From Sphingomonas taxi (GTDB taxonomy: Bacteria; Pseudomonadota; Alphaproteobacteria; Sphingomonadales; Sphingomonadaceae): DNA of 64,000 nucleotides. The notes below the pieces were generated by a model. That model ran no database searches and was not told the DNA's origin. It saw only the letters and a program-made list of their open reading frames with translations. Position numbers and translations under genes: made by a program. Location: the NCBI GenBank assembly GCA_003240625.1, contig QFMX01000002.1, positions 248,001 through 312,000 on the forward strand, in the 5' to 3' direction. The first letter of the stretch is position 1. Each line of letters starts with the position of its first letter. Positions 35,982-44,801 of the stretch are shown here, in pieces.

Positions 35982-37499
35982 CTAAAGGACCGGCGATCCG
36001 GTCTGCGGTAGCGCGGGCTCGACGGCTTCCGGCTTTTTGCCGAACAGCGCGCGGTCCGCGGGGCCGAACGCGTATTTCCACAGGATGTAGAGATAGGTTG
36101 CGGCGATCGCAGGTTCGCCGATCGCGAGTTCGACCCATTCGTAGCGCTTGGGCAAAGCGGTGAACGCGCCGCCGACGACGATCGCGGCGCCGGCTGCCCA
36201 GACCAGCGGCCAGCGCCACGGCGAGACCTTCGCACCGAGCAGATGGCCGAGCAGCTTAGCCTTGATGATCGAGGTCACGCCCACCGACAGCATCAGTGCG
36301 ATCGCCGGGCCTGCCGCCTGATAATTGACCGGATAGCCCAGCGCGCGGATCGTGAAGATCAGCGCGAAACTGAGCCCGACCTGGAAGGCGAGCATCGCCG
36401 CGGAGATCATCAGGTTACGGTGGCGGGCGATGTAGACGAGCGCGGATTCGCTGACCGCGCCGGTCGAGGCGAGCACTTCGGCGGTCAGCAGAAACGCGAG
36501 CGCGGCGGTGCCGGCGACGAACTGCGGCCCGACCACGCCCATCACCGCTTCGCCGGGGATCGAGCCCATCAGCGCGAGTCCGCCCTGCGCAGCCATGATC
36601 CAGAACGCGACTTGGCGGACCTGATTGGCGATCGCCGCGCGGTCGTTGATCGCGAGACTGTGGGTGATGACGGGGCCGAGAATCGGGTCGAAGCTGGTCT
36701 TGAGCTTCTGCGGCAGGCTCGCGACCTGCTGGGCCATGTAATAGATGCCGACGACTTTCGGCTCGAACATCACGCCGAGGATGAAGCGGTCGACGTTGCG
36801 GCTGCCCCATTCGAGGATGTCGGCGCCGGCTAGCGGCACGTTAGCGCGCGCGAGCGCGTAGAGCGGGCGGAGGTGTGGCGACCAGCCGCGCGGGATGCCG
36901 TAGCTGCGCAGGAACGGCACGAGGCTGGCGATCAGCGCCGCGGTCATCGACGCGACGTAGCTGAGCACGAGGCCGTCGCGGATCGTGAAATAGGAAAACG
37001 CCCAGGCGGCGATCGAGATCGTCCACGGCTCGACCACCGCGCGCGCCGTCACCGCGGCCTTCACGTTTAGGCGGTAGGCGAGCGCGGCGAGGCTGACGTC
37101 GGACCAGGCGATCGCGACGATGATCAGCGGCAGGAACCGGTCGAGCCCGGTGATCGCGCTGTTCGGATACATGATCTGCGGGAAGGTGCAGAGCACGGCG
37201 CTGGCGATGAGGGAGGCGACGAACGCGACCGCCATCGCGTCCCAGACCACGTTGGCATGGGGGCGGTCGGCGCTGCTGAGCGCCTGGGCTAGGCCGCGTT
37301 TCAGGCCGAGCGTCGCCAGCAACGCCGCGAGTTCGACGACCACGACTGCGATGGCGAACCGGCCGACGAGGTCAGGTCCGTAGATGCGGCCGGCGATGAA
37401 CAGGAACGGGATGCGCGCGGCTAGGCGGAGGACGAAGCCGGCGATGTTGGTGCGGCCGCCCTTGGCGAGCGTGTCGATATCCTGCGTGGCCTCGGTCAT
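35982..37499 (-). CDS. Wzx-like polysaccharide flippase (MOP superfamily)
   Basis: The 505-residue protein has about 12-14 hydrophobic helices and the MOP pattern GRTNIAGFVLRLAARIPFLFIAGRIYGPDLVGRFAIAV. It probably flips lipid-linked sugar units across the inner membrane for exopolysaccharide or O-antigen. No glycosyltransferases are adjacent, so the substrate is unknown. It is convergent with the prenyl synthase gene, with only four bases between stops. Confidence 0.85.
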   Translation of the reverse strand: MTEATQDIDTLAKGGRTNIAGFVLRLAARIPFLFIAGRIYGPDLVGRFAIAVVVVELAALLATLGLKRGLAQALSSADRPHANVVWDAMAVAFVASLIASAVLCTFPQIMYPNSAITGLDRFLPLIIVAIAWSDVSLAALAYRLNVKAAVTARAVVEPWTISIAAWAFSYFTIRDGLVLSYVASMTAALIASLVPFLRSYGIPRGWSPHLRPLYALARANVPLAGADILEWGSRNVDRFILGVMFEPKVVGIYYMAQQVASLPQKLKTSFDPILGPVITHSLAINDRAAIANQVRQVAFWIMAAQGGLALMGSIPGEAVMGVVGPQFVAGTAALAFLLTAEVLASTGAVSESALVYIARHRNLMISAAMLAFQVGLSFALIFTIRALGYPVNYQAAGPAIALMLSVGVTSIIKAKLLGHLLGAKVSPWRWPLVWAAGAAIVVGGAFTALPKRYEWVELAIGEPAIAATYLYILWKYAFGPADRALFGKKPEAVEPALPQTGSPVL

Positions 37500-37507
37500 T
37501 TCCTAAC

Positions 37508-37612
37508 TCCCCTCCCTGAAAGGGAGGGGTAGGGGGTGGGTCGGTCCGTGAGGTTCGATTGCGCCTGCCCCGAGCCGACCCACCCCCGGCCCCTCCCTTC
37601 CAGGGAGGGGGG
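37508..37612. repeat. Composite inverted repeat, family B, copy 3
   Basis: The outer arms CCCCTCCCTG-AAAGGGAGGGG and complement, with AGGGGGTGGG and CCCACCCCC inner boxes. It occupies most of the gap between polA (stop side) and the flippase start. Confidence 0.9.
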
Positions 37613-37635
37613 AAGGTTTTCGGGCATCGACTGGC

Positions 37636-40410
37636 TCAATGCGCGGCGCCCCAGCTGAGGCCGGTGCCGATCTCGATGCCGAGGGGTACGTCGAGTGTTA
37701 CTGCGGGAAGTGCAGCGGTTGCCATGACGCGTTCGATTACCGGCTTTGCGGCCTCAACGTCGCTATCCGGCAGCTCGAACACGAGTTCGTCGTGAACCTG
37801 GAGGAGCATGCGGACGTTCGGGAGGCCCGCCTCCAGCAAAGCCGGCCCCATGCGGATCATCGCGCGCTTGATGATGTCCGCGCTAGTGCCCTGGATCGGC
37901 GCGTTGATCGCGGCGCGTTCGGCGCCCTGGCGTTCGTGCTGGATCTTCGAGCGGATGCGCGGGAAGTGCGTTTTGCGGCCGAACAGCGTGGTGGTGTAGC
38001 CGGTGGCGCGGACGTTCTCCGTCGTCTCGACGATATAGGTCGAGATGCCGGGGAAGCGGTCGAAATAGCGGTCGATCATCGCCTGCGCTTCGTCCGCCGA
38101 GACGTCCAACCGCCCGGCGAGGCCCCAGCGCGAGATGCCGTAGAGGATCGCGAAGTTGATCGTCTTGGCGCGGCCGCGGGTGTCTCGGTTGACCTCGCCG
38201 AACAGTTCCTGCGCGGTCAACGAGTGGATGTCGTCGCCGTTCGCGAACGCCGCCTTCAGCGCGGGGACGTTGGCCATGTGCGCGGCCAGACGCAACTCGA
38301 TCTGCGAGTAATCGGCCGCGAGGATGACGTTGCCGGGCTCGGCGACGAACGCGTCGCGGATCTGGCGGCCGATCTCGGTGCGGATCGGGATGTTCTGGAG
38401 GTTGGGATCGGTCGACGACAGGCGACCGGTCTGCGCGCCGGTGAGGCTGTACGACGTGTGGACGCGGCCCGTTGCCGGGTTGATCTGCGCCTGCAACGCA
38501 TCGGTATAGGTGGATTTCAGCTTCGACAACTGGCGCCAGTCGAGCACTTTTCGCGCGATCACTGCGCCGGGCGAATCCTTGTCGGCGGCGATCCGTTCGA
38601 GTTCGGTGACGTCGGTCGAATAGACGCCGGACTTGCCTTTGCGGCCGCCCTTGATGCCCATCTTCTCGAACAGCACGTCGCCCAGTTGCTTGGGGCTGCC
38701 GATCGTGAACGGCGCACCGGCGAGCGCGTGGATTTCGGTTTCGAGGCTGACCATCTGGCCGGCGAACTCGGTCGATAGCTTCGATAGCTTTGCGGCGTCG
38801 ACCTTGATGCCGTGCATCTCCATCTGCGCGATGACGGGCACGAGCGGGCGGTCGACCATCTCGTATACGCGGGTCGAGCCTTCCGCGGGGAGGCGGCGCT
38901 TGAACCGGCGCCACAGGCGGAGCGTCACGTCGGCGTCCTCGGCGGCGTAGCGTGTCGCCGACTTGAGGTCGATTTCGTTGAAGGTGCGCTGCGTCTTGCC
39001 GGTGCCGACGACGTCCTTGAACGCGATGCAGCTGTGCGAGAGGTGCGTGGCTGCGAGTTCGTCCATGCCGTGGCCGTGCAGCCCGGCGTCGAGATCGAAG
39101 CTCATCACGATCGTGTCGTCGAACGGGGCGATCTGCACGCCGCCGGTGGGCGCGTAGGCGCGGCCGAGGACGATCATGTCGTACTTCAGGTTGTGGCCGA
39201 TCTTCAGGATGCTCGGATCCTCCAGCAACGGCTTCAGTTTCGCGAGCACGAGCGCGCGATCGAGCTGGACCGGGTTCTCCGCGAGCAAATCCGTCCCGCC
39301 ATGCGCGATAGGTACGTAGCAGGCGAGGTTCGGATGCAGCGCCATGCTGATCCCGACCAGATCCGCGCGCGTCGCGTCGATGCCGGTCGTCTCGGTGTCG
39401 ATCGCGATCCAGCCCTGGTGCCTGGCCACGGTGATCCAGCGATCGAGTGCTGCTTCGTCGACGACGGTTTCGTAGTCGTCGTGCTTGCAGGGCTCGTCGT
39501 CGTCCATGTCCGCGACGACGGGCGATTCGGGAACCGGGGCGTCGGCGACCGCGGAGAGCTTGGCGAGCAGCGACTTGAAGCCGTGATGTTCGAGGAACGC
39601 GCGCAAGGGGGCATCGGGAATGCCCTTGAGTTCAAGATCCTCCAGCGGCTCGGGCAGCGTCACGTCGCATTTCAGCGTCACGAGCACCTTCGACAGCCGC
39701 GCCATCTCGGCATGCTCGATCAGGTTATCGCGCAGCTTGCCCTTCTTCATGCCGTCGGCCGCCGCCAGCACGGATTCGAGATCGCCGTGTTCGAGGATCA
39801 GCTTCGCGGCGGTCTTGGGGCCGACGCCGGGGACGCCGGGGACGTTATCGACGCTGTCGCCCATCAGCGCGAGCACGTCGCCGAGCTGCGCCGGTGTGAC
39901 GCCGTGGAATTTCTCCGCGACGTGCTCCGCGCCGAGCCGGCGGTTGTTCATCGTGTCGTACATGTCGAGCCCGGGCTCGATCAGCTGCATCAGATCCTTG
40001 TCCGAGGACACGATCGTGACTTCCCAGCCTTGCGCGAGCGCGGCCTTCGAATAGCAGGCGATGATGTCGTCGGCTTCGAGTCCTTCGGTCTCGATGCAGG
40101 GGAGGCTGAACGCGCGCGTGGCGTCGCGGATCATCGGGAATTGCGGGACGAGGTCCTCGGGCGGTGGTGGACGCTGCGCCTTGTACTTGTCGTAGAGATC
40201 GTTGCGGAAGGTCTTCGACGACTTGTCGAGGATGACCGCCATGTGGGTCGGGCCGTCGGCCGCGTGGACTTCGTCTGCGAGCTTCCACAGCATCGTCGTA
40301 TAGCCATAGACCGCGCCGACCGGCTCGCCATGCTTGTTGGTGAGCGGCGGCAGCCGATGATAGGCGCGGAAGATATAGCCGGAGCCGTCGACGAGATAGA
40401 GATGGGGCAT
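37636..40410 (-). CDS. polA: DNA polymerase I
   Basis: This 924-residue enzyme is close to the E. coli length. The 5'-3' exonuclease domain spans about residues 1-290 (LVDGSGYIFRAYH, MGDSVDNVPGVPGVGPKTA). The 3'-5' exonuclease domain keeps its acidic residues (IAIDTETTG, GHNLKYD, YAAEDADVTL), so proofreading should be active. The polymerase domain has motif A ILAADYSQIELRLAAH, motif B RGRAKTINFAILYGIS and motif C LQVHDELVFE. ATG 40410 begins MPHLYLVDGSG; the longer ORF start is non-coding sequence. Confidence 0.97.
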   Translation of the reverse strand: MPHLYLVDGSGYIFRAYHRLPPLTNKHGEPVGAVYGYTTMLWKLADEVHAADGPTHMAVILDKSSKTFRNDLYDKYKAQRPPPPEDLVPQFPMIRDATRAFSLPCIETEGLEADDIIACYSKAALAQGWEVTIVSSDKDLMQLIEPGLDMYDTMNNRRLGAEHVAEKFHGVTPAQLGDVLALMGDSVDNVPGVPGVGPKTAAKLILEHGDLESVLAAADGMKKGKLRDNLIEHAEMARLSKVLVTLKCDVTLPEPLEDLELKGIPDAPLRAFLEHHGFKSLLAKLSAVADAPVPESPVVADMDDDEPCKHDDYETVVDEAALDRWITVARHQGWIAIDTETTGIDATRADLVGISMALHPNLACYVPIAHGGTDLLAENPVQLDRALVLAKLKPLLEDPSILKIGHNLKYDMIVLGRAYAPTGGVQIAPFDDTIVMSFDLDAGLHGHGMDELAATHLSHSCIAFKDVVGTGKTQRTFNEIDLKSATRYAAEDADVTLRLWRRFKRRLPAEGSTRVYEMVDRPLVPVIAQMEMHGIKVDAAKLSKLSTEFAGQMVSLETEIHALAGAPFTIGSPKQLGDVLFEKMGIKGGRKGKSGVYSTDVTELERIAADKDSPGAVIARKVLDWRQLSKLKSTYTDALQAQINPATGRVHTSYSLTGAQTGRLSSTDPNLQNIPIRTEIGRQIRDAFVAEPGNVILAADYSQIELRLAAHMANVPALKAAFANGDDIHSLTAQELFGEVNRDTRGRAKTINFAILYGISRWGLAGRLDVSADEAQAMIDRYFDRFPGISTYIVETTENVRATGYTTTLFGRKTHFPRIRSKIQHERQGAERAAINAPIQGTSADIIKRAMIRMGPALLEAGLPNVRMLLQVHDELVFELPDSDVEAAKPVIERVMATAALPAVTLDVPLGIEIGTGLSWGAAH

Positions 40411-40530
40411 CGCGCGCGGTCTAGCGGATGCGGGGGCGCGGACCAATGGGCGAAGCGTGGTTGTTGGGTATCAGGTGGGGAGAAAAGCGGTGGGGCGTTT
40501 GGGGGGCGGGGGTGCCCCTATAACGAACCT

Positions 40531-40635
40531 CCACCCCGGCGAAGGCCGGGGCCCAGTTGAGGGACGTTGCTAACGAAGCGATACGCGCCATTACGACCAC
40601 CTTTCCAACTGGGCCCCGGCCTTCGCCGGGGTGGT
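40531..40635. repeat. Composite inverted repeat, family D, copy 1
   Basis: The arms CCCCGGC-GAAG-GCCGGGG and complement are each followed inward by CCCAGTTG/CAACTGGG, with a centre of about 40 bases containing GGGACGTTGC. Other copies are at 53235, 56420 and 61366. Confidence 0.92.
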
Positions 40636-40658
40636 TGCAGCGGTCAGGACAAGCTTCC

Positions 40659-40714
40659 TTGTTCTCCCGCGAAGGCGGGAGCCCAGTCTGGATCCCCGCC
40701 TTCGCGGGGAAACA
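40659..40714. repeat. Composite inverted repeat, family C, copy 4
   Basis: The same two hairpins as the other C copies, with centre CCCAGTCTGG. Together with the adjacent family D copy it fills the 351-base gap between polA and the oxygenase gene; nothing else is seen there. Confidence 0.9.
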
Positions 40715-40761
40715 TGCTTCTTTGGTTCAAGGGGAACGGGGGATGAGAGCGGTCGACACTC

Positions 40762-41718
40762 TTACTTCTTGATCAGCCCGATTTCGACCAGTCGCTCGTA
40801 CAGATAATCATGCGCGGTGATCGGGGTCGGATAGCGGTTCGCGTTGTCCGGCGTGATCGTGCCCGGCAGCGTCTCGATCAGGAAATCGGGCGCGGGGTGC
40901 AGGAAGAACGGCATCGAATAGCGCGAATGGCCGCGGCGCTCGGGCGGCGGGTTGACGACGCGGTGCGTGGTCGACGGCAGCACGTTGTTGGTCAGCCGCT
41001 GGAGCATGTCGCCGACGTTGACGACCATCGCGCCCTCGGGCGGCTTGATCGACAGCCAGCGGCCATTGGCGCGGTCGAGCAGTTCGAGACCTGCTTCTTC
41101 TGCACCGAGCAGCAGCGTGATAAGGTTGATGTCCTCATGCGCGCCGGCGCGAACGCCTTCCGCATCGGCGGGGATCGGCGGATAGTGCAACAGGCGAAGG
41201 ATGCTGTTGCCGTCCTTCACCGCCGGGTCGAACCAGTCGGACTTGAGCTTCAGGTGGCGCGCGATCGCGGAGAGGAGCTTGTCGCCGGCGCGGTCGAACG
41301 CGGCGAACAGTTCGAGGAAGACCGGCTTGAAGCCCTCGGGCCGCGTCGGCCAGACGTTGGGCGCCATCGTGCCCGCATAGCGGTGACCCTCGGGCAGTTC
41401 GCGGCCGACGTGCCAGAATTCCTTGAGGTCGACGACCTTGGCATCCTTGGCAATCTCGGTCTTGAACGGCGTGTAGCCGCGCGCGCCGCCGCCGCCGGGG
41501 ATGTGATAGCCGCGCTTCTCGTCCTCGGGGAGGTCGAACAGGAGTTTCGTCTCGGCCCAGGCGCGCTCGATCAGGTCGTCGGGGATGCCGTGGTCGGCGA
41601 CGATCGCGAAGCCGAACCGCTCGAACGATTCGCCGAACGCGGCGGCGAAGCCGTCGGGATCGGTGTCCTGCGTGGCGAGGCTGAGCGTCGGGACCTGGGC
41701 GGCGGGCGTATCGAGCAT
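40762..41718 (-). CDS. Isopenicillin N synthase-like Fe(II)/2-oxoglutarate oxygenase
   Basis: The 318-residue protein has a DIOX_N-like half (GFAIVADHGIPDDLIERAW) and a jelly-roll half with the facial triad His194-x-Asp196 (AHEDINLITLL) and His252 (TTHRVVNP), followed by the RYSMPFF motif for the 2-oxoglutarate carboxylate. The substrate is not predictable from sequence; such genes are common housekeeping-like oxygenases in proteobacteria. Confidence 0.92.
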   Translation of the reverse strand: MLDTPAAQVPTLSLATQDTDPDGFAAAFGESFERFGFAIVADHGIPDDLIERAWAETKLLFDLPEDEKRGYHIPGGGGARGYTPFKTEIAKDAKVVDLKEFWHVGRELPEGHRYAGTMAPNVWPTRPEGFKPVFLELFAAFDRAGDKLLSAIARHLKLKSDWFDPAVKDGNSILRLLHYPPIPADAEGVRAGAHEDINLITLLLGAEEAGLELLDRANGRWLSIKPPEGAMVVNVGDMLQRLTNNVLPSTTHRVVNPPPERRGHSRYSMPFFLHPAPDFLIETLPGTITPDNANRYPTPITAHDYLYERLVEIGLIKK

Positions 41719-41810
41719 GGGGTTGGTGTCCGGATTGGGGTTGCACCCGATATAGGGGGTCGTGGGTGCGGTGCCAAATGCCTGGGTTAGGGTTAGTTTA
41801 CATTTTGAAC

Positions 41811-41937
41811 GATCCTCCCCCGCCAGGGGGAGGTGTCGCCGAAGGTGACGGAGGGGGAGGATACGGAACGACGGTTACTCCTTTCCTCCCCCTCCGTCTG
41901 GCGAGTGCCAGCCACCTCCCCCTGGCGGGGGAGGATC
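41811..41937. repeat. Composite inverted repeat, family A, copy 3
   Basis: The order of inner arms is reversed compared with copies 1 and 2: type y (GTCGCC-GAA-GGTGAC) on the left and type x (CTGGC-GAGT-GCCAG) on the right. It lies between two minus-strand genes. Confidence 0.92.
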
Positions 41938-41951
41938 GAAGGTGCCGCGCG

Positions 41952-42449
41952 TTACCCGCTGATGACGATCGTGCCGGTTGCCTTGTCGGTGCCGTCGGGG
42001 GCGAGTTCGAGGCGGAAGGGTTTGTTTTCGTCGGTCGTGCCGATCAGGTTCGCGCCTTCCGTATGCACCTGGTAGCCGACCTTGCCGAGCCGCTGTGCGA
42101 ACCAGTCGCGGACGATCGTCGGGGTGGCGGGGCTGGCGAAGGCCACGCGGAGCCCGCCGGCCTTGTCGTCGCCGACGATGTTGAGCGTCTTGATCGACGA
42201 CCCCGGATACAGCCGGACGCCGTTGAGATCGAAATTGCCGGTGTCGATCCTGATCTTCGGCAGCTTCACCGTGCCCTGGAAGCCGGGGACGTCGATCTTC
42301 ATCTCGCCGGTTTCGCCGTTGATCGCGCCGAGCACGTTGCCGCCATCCGCGTTGATCGACACAGACGCGCCTTCGTTCGAGCGGTCGCAGGCGGCTAGCG
42401 CGAGCACGCCCACGAGACCAACGGTAGCGAGAAAGAGCGGGCGGATCAT
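41952..42449 (-). CDS. Hypothetical lipoprotein
   Basis: The 165-residue product has a lipoprotein signal with lipobox LAAC (about Cys21) and a beta-rich chain (EMKIDVPGFQGTVKLPKIRI, GGLRVAFASPATPTIVRDWF). I do not recognise the family. A good ribosome site GGAGG lies upstream of the ATG, and a perfect dyad lies 15 bases before the start, shared with the divergent transporter gene. Confidence 0.8.
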   Translation of the reverse strand: MIRPLFLATVGLVGVLALAACDRSNEGASVSINADGGNVLGAINGETGEMKIDVPGFQGTVKLPKIRIDTGNFDLNGVRLYPGSSIKTLNIVGDDKAGGLRVAFASPATPTIVRDWFAQRLGKVGYQVHTEGANLIGTTDENKPFRLELAPDGTDKATGTIVISG

Positions 42450-42463
42450 GGATGCCTCCGAAG

Positions 42464-42483
42464 TGTATTGTTATGACAATACA
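42464..42483. promoter_or_regulatory. Candidate operator in a divergent promoter region
   Basis: This is a perfect 8+8 dyad TGTATTGT-TATG-ACAATACA in an A/T-rich patch between the lipoprotein gene (minus) and the Bcr/CflA gene (plus). The form suits a dimeric GntR-, TetR- or MarR-type regulator. No regulator gene is adjacent. Confidence 0.55.
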
Positions 42484-42577
42484 GATAGGTGGCATCGGCG
42501 TATCGCGCAATCATCTCCGAACCGCGCCGGTTAGCGGGTTTCGCAAGACCGGCCGAGCGGGTAAAGGCGCACGCATC

Positions 42578-43837
42578 ATGCAGACCCAGGACCCTCAATC
42601 CGACGCGCCGGCGATGCGTGGCGCGCCGATCGGCTTCGTCGAGTTCGTCGCGCTCGTCGCCTCGCTGATGTCGCTCACCGCGCTCGGGATCGACTCGATG
42701 CTGCCCGCGCTGCCGGCGATCGGCGACTCGCTCGGCGTGGCGTCGGAGAACAGCCGCCAGTTCGTCGTGACCGCGTTCGTGATCGGCTTCGGCGTCGCGC
42801 AGCTCGTCCACGGTCCGCTCGCGGATCGGTTCGGGCGGCGGACGGTGCTGCTCTGGTCGCTGGTGCTCTACATCATCGCCAACGTCGCCTGCGCCACCGC
42901 GGGGAGTTTCACGTTGCTGCTGGTGGCGCGGGTGTTCGGCGGTGCGGTGATCGCCGCCGCGCGCGTCGCGACGATCGCGCTGGTCCGTGACTGCTATCAT
43001 GGGCGGGCGATGGCGCGGGTGATGTCGATCGCGTTCATGGTGTTCATGATCGTCCCGATCCTGGCGCCGACGTTCGGCTGGACGGTGCTCCAGTTCGGCG
43101 ACTGGCGTGCGATCTTCTGGACGGTCGCGGTGCTGACGCTGGGCGTGCTGGTGTGGTTCTATCTGCGGATGCCGGAGACGCTGGCGCCCGAGAACGTCCT
43201 GCCGATTACGCCGCGCCGCATCCTGAGCGACTGGCGGCAGACGCTCGTCGACCGCAATTCGCTTGGCTACACGCTCGCCTCGACCGCGTTGATGGGCGCG
43301 CTGTACGGCTATCTCAATTCGATCCAGCAGATCATGGCGGACGTGTTCCACAAGCCGACCCTGCTCGCGCTGATCTTCGCGACGACGTCGGTGACGATGG
43401 CAGCGTGCAACCTGCTGAACTCGCGGATCGTGCTGCGGCTGGGGACGCGGTTGATCAGCCACGGCGCGCTGTCGGTGCTGATCCTGGTATCGCTGGTGCA
43501 TTTGTTCGCGATCGAGATCGGCTTCGAGACGCTGGTCAGCTTTGCGGTCTTCCAGGCGCTGACGCTCGGCTGTTTCGGGCTGGCGACGTCGAACTTCTCG
43601 GCGATGGCGATGGAGAATATGGGGCGGATCGCCGGCACCGCGTCGAGCGTGCAGGGCTTCCTGAGCGTGACGATCGGCGCTGTCATCGGCGCGCTGATCG
43701 GGCAGGCGTTCAACGGTACGACGGTGCCGCTGGTCGCGGGGTTCCTGGTCGCAGGGCTCGCCGCGCTGGTCGCGATCCTGATCACCGAGCGGGGTCGCTT
43801 GTTCCGGCCTGCGTCGACGGCGCCCGTCCGCGCTTGA
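42578..43837 (+). CDS. Bcr/CflA family MFS drug exporter
   Basis: The 419-residue protein has 12 predicted helices and the motifs of the Bcr/CflA (DHA1) group: LGIDSMLPALPAIGDSL in helix 1, VHGPLADRFGRRTVLL (motif A), RVFGGAVIAAARVATIALVRD, and a central loop between helices 6 and 7. It should export small drugs such as bicyclomycin, sulfonamides or chloramphenicol-like compounds by proton antiport. ATG 42578 gives a normal N-terminus; the upstream open frame is intergenic. Confidence 0.93.
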   Translation: MQTQDPQSDAPAMRGAPIGFVEFVALVASLMSLTALGIDSMLPALPAIGDSLGVASENSRQFVVTAFVIGFGVAQLVHGPLADRFGRRTVLLWSLVLYIIANVACATAGSFTLLLVARVFGGAVIAAARVATIALVRDCYHGRAMARVMSIAFMVFMIVPILAPTFGWTVLQFGDWRAIFWTVAVLTLGVLVWFYLRMPETLAPENVLPITPRRILSDWRQTLVDRNSLGYTLASTALMGALYGYLNSIQQIMADVFHKPTLLALIFATTSVTMAACNLLNSRIVLRLGTRLISHGALSVLILVSLVHLFAIEIGFETLVSFAVFQALTLGCFGLATSNFSAMAMENMGRIAGTASSVQGFLSVTIGAVIGALIGQAFNGTTVPLVAGFLVAGLAALVAILITERGRLFRPASTAPVRA

Positions 43838-43916
43838 AGGAACCACCGCGCACGTCCACCGTTCGCATCCAGTAGGCTCGCAACACGCGGGCATCCTGGA
43901 ACGAGGGAGTTTGACC

Positions 43917-44261
43917 ATGGGCGGACATCAGGTGCCGAGTGCCGGTTCGGGCGACGACGGTTATGACGAAGAGGGCTATGACGAGAGCCAGCGCGCCGAA
44001 ATCCTCGAGGCCACGCGCAACGGCCCGAGCGACGGCATCATCCTGACCGACCTCGAACCCGATCTGGGCGAAGACGATACGGACGACGAGTCGATCGACG
44101 AGACCAAGATGGACTCCGAAGAGGTCGGCGAGACCGACTCCTCCGTCACGATGGACGAGGACGACATGGACGAGGACGACGTCCAGGACGAACTCGACGA
44201 TGGCAGCATCGACGACGACGAAGACCTGGACGATGCCGACGACGTCGCGCTGAAGCCCTGA
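43917..44261 (+). CDS. Highly acidic hypothetical protein
   Basis: The 114-residue protein is extremely rich in Asp and Glu, especially the second half (repeated DDDE and DEDD runs). A short conserved-looking core SQRAEILEATRNGPSDGIIL lies before it. No transmembrane segment or known domain is seen; it is probably cytosolic and partly disordered. GAGGGAG precedes the ATG at 43917; a TTG at 43911 is less likely. Confidence 0.75.
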   Translation: MGGHQVPSAGSGDDGYDEEGYDESQRAEILEATRNGPSDGIILTDLEPDLGEDDTDDESIDETKMDSEEVGETDSSVTMDEDDMDEDDVQDELDDGSIDDDEDLDDADDVALKP

Positions 44262-44268
44262 TCCGTAC

Positions 44269-44296
44269 GCGACGCGCCCCAGAGCGGGCGCGTCGC
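44269..44296. terminator. Hairpin between convergent genes
   Basis: A perfect 11-bp stem GCGACGCGCCC / GGGCGCGTCGC with a 6-base loop lies just after the acidic-protein stop and touches the stop codon of the minus-strand gene. There is no clear T-run, so it may terminate in both directions or only protect 3' ends. Confidence 0.65.
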
Positions 44297-44502
44297 TATC
44301 CGCCCGCGTTTGCCAGCACGGCGAGATCGCGGGCGTCGAACGCCGCGCCGGTCGCGTCGGTCGGTTGCGCAGTGACCGCTCCCGACGGTGCGTTCGTCAA
44401 CGGTTCCGGGGTATCGGCGGCTACGTCATAGGCGGTCCACAGGATCCCCGCCGACCAGAACAGCGCTGCCCAGCGGCTGCGAAAAAGACGCGAAAATCCC
44501 AT
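44296..44502 (-). CDS. Small hypothetical membrane or exported protein
   Basis: The 68-residue ORF starts MGFSRLFRSRWAALFWSAGI, a basic N-terminus with one hydrophobic stretch, followed by a polar Thr/Pro/Ala-rich tail. I cannot name it. Convergent position with the terminator hairpin exactly at its stop supports it being real. Confidence 0.55.
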   Translation of the reverse strand: MGFSRLFRSRWAALFWSAGILWTAYDVAADTPEPLTNAPSGAVTAQPTDATGAAFDARDLAVLANAGG

Positions 44503-44594
44503 TCATGCTGCATTGCACACAGAGTCTTGCGGCTCCGTGATCGGATAGGCTTAACGCAGGCCCCGGCTGCTTTTTGCCATTTTTCCGCTGTATT

Positions 44595-44682
44595 TTGACA
44601 GCCTGGCCGCCATGATTGACATGGTTCGTTCATCCAAATGACAGGAACCGTTGCTGTAACGCAACACCCGGGAACAGTTCCC
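44595..44682. other. Upstream region of the beta-barrel gene with small dyads
   Basis: The 299-base gap 44503-44801 is less GC-rich than its surroundings. It has a TTGACA at 44595-44600, a dyad GTTGC-TGTAAC-GCAAC at 44650-44665, a perfect 13-base dyad GGGAACAGTTCCC at 44670-44682, and a TTTTTT run at 44694-44699. These could be promoter and leader elements for the outer-membrane protein, or the second dyad plus T-run a weak terminator. Confidence 0.4.
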
Positions 44683-44801
44683 TGAATGTGACATTTTTTG
44701 TGCAACCATGTGCCCGCCGGCCTGTTTCGACTTGCCTGGACCAAACCGACGCACCGTGCAGTCGGGGATCCACGCAACACACGAGATAAGGTCAAATTCA
44801 C

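Noticed and set aside
41783..41795. Telomere-like GGGTTAGGGTTAG
   Set aside because: Only two units in an ordinary intergenic spacer; no further structure.
41766..42398. Plus-strand 210-codon frame over a family A repeat and opposite the lipoprotein gene
   Set aside because: Half of it is repeat-derived and the rest is the complement of a lipoprotein gene with a clear lipobox and ribosome site.
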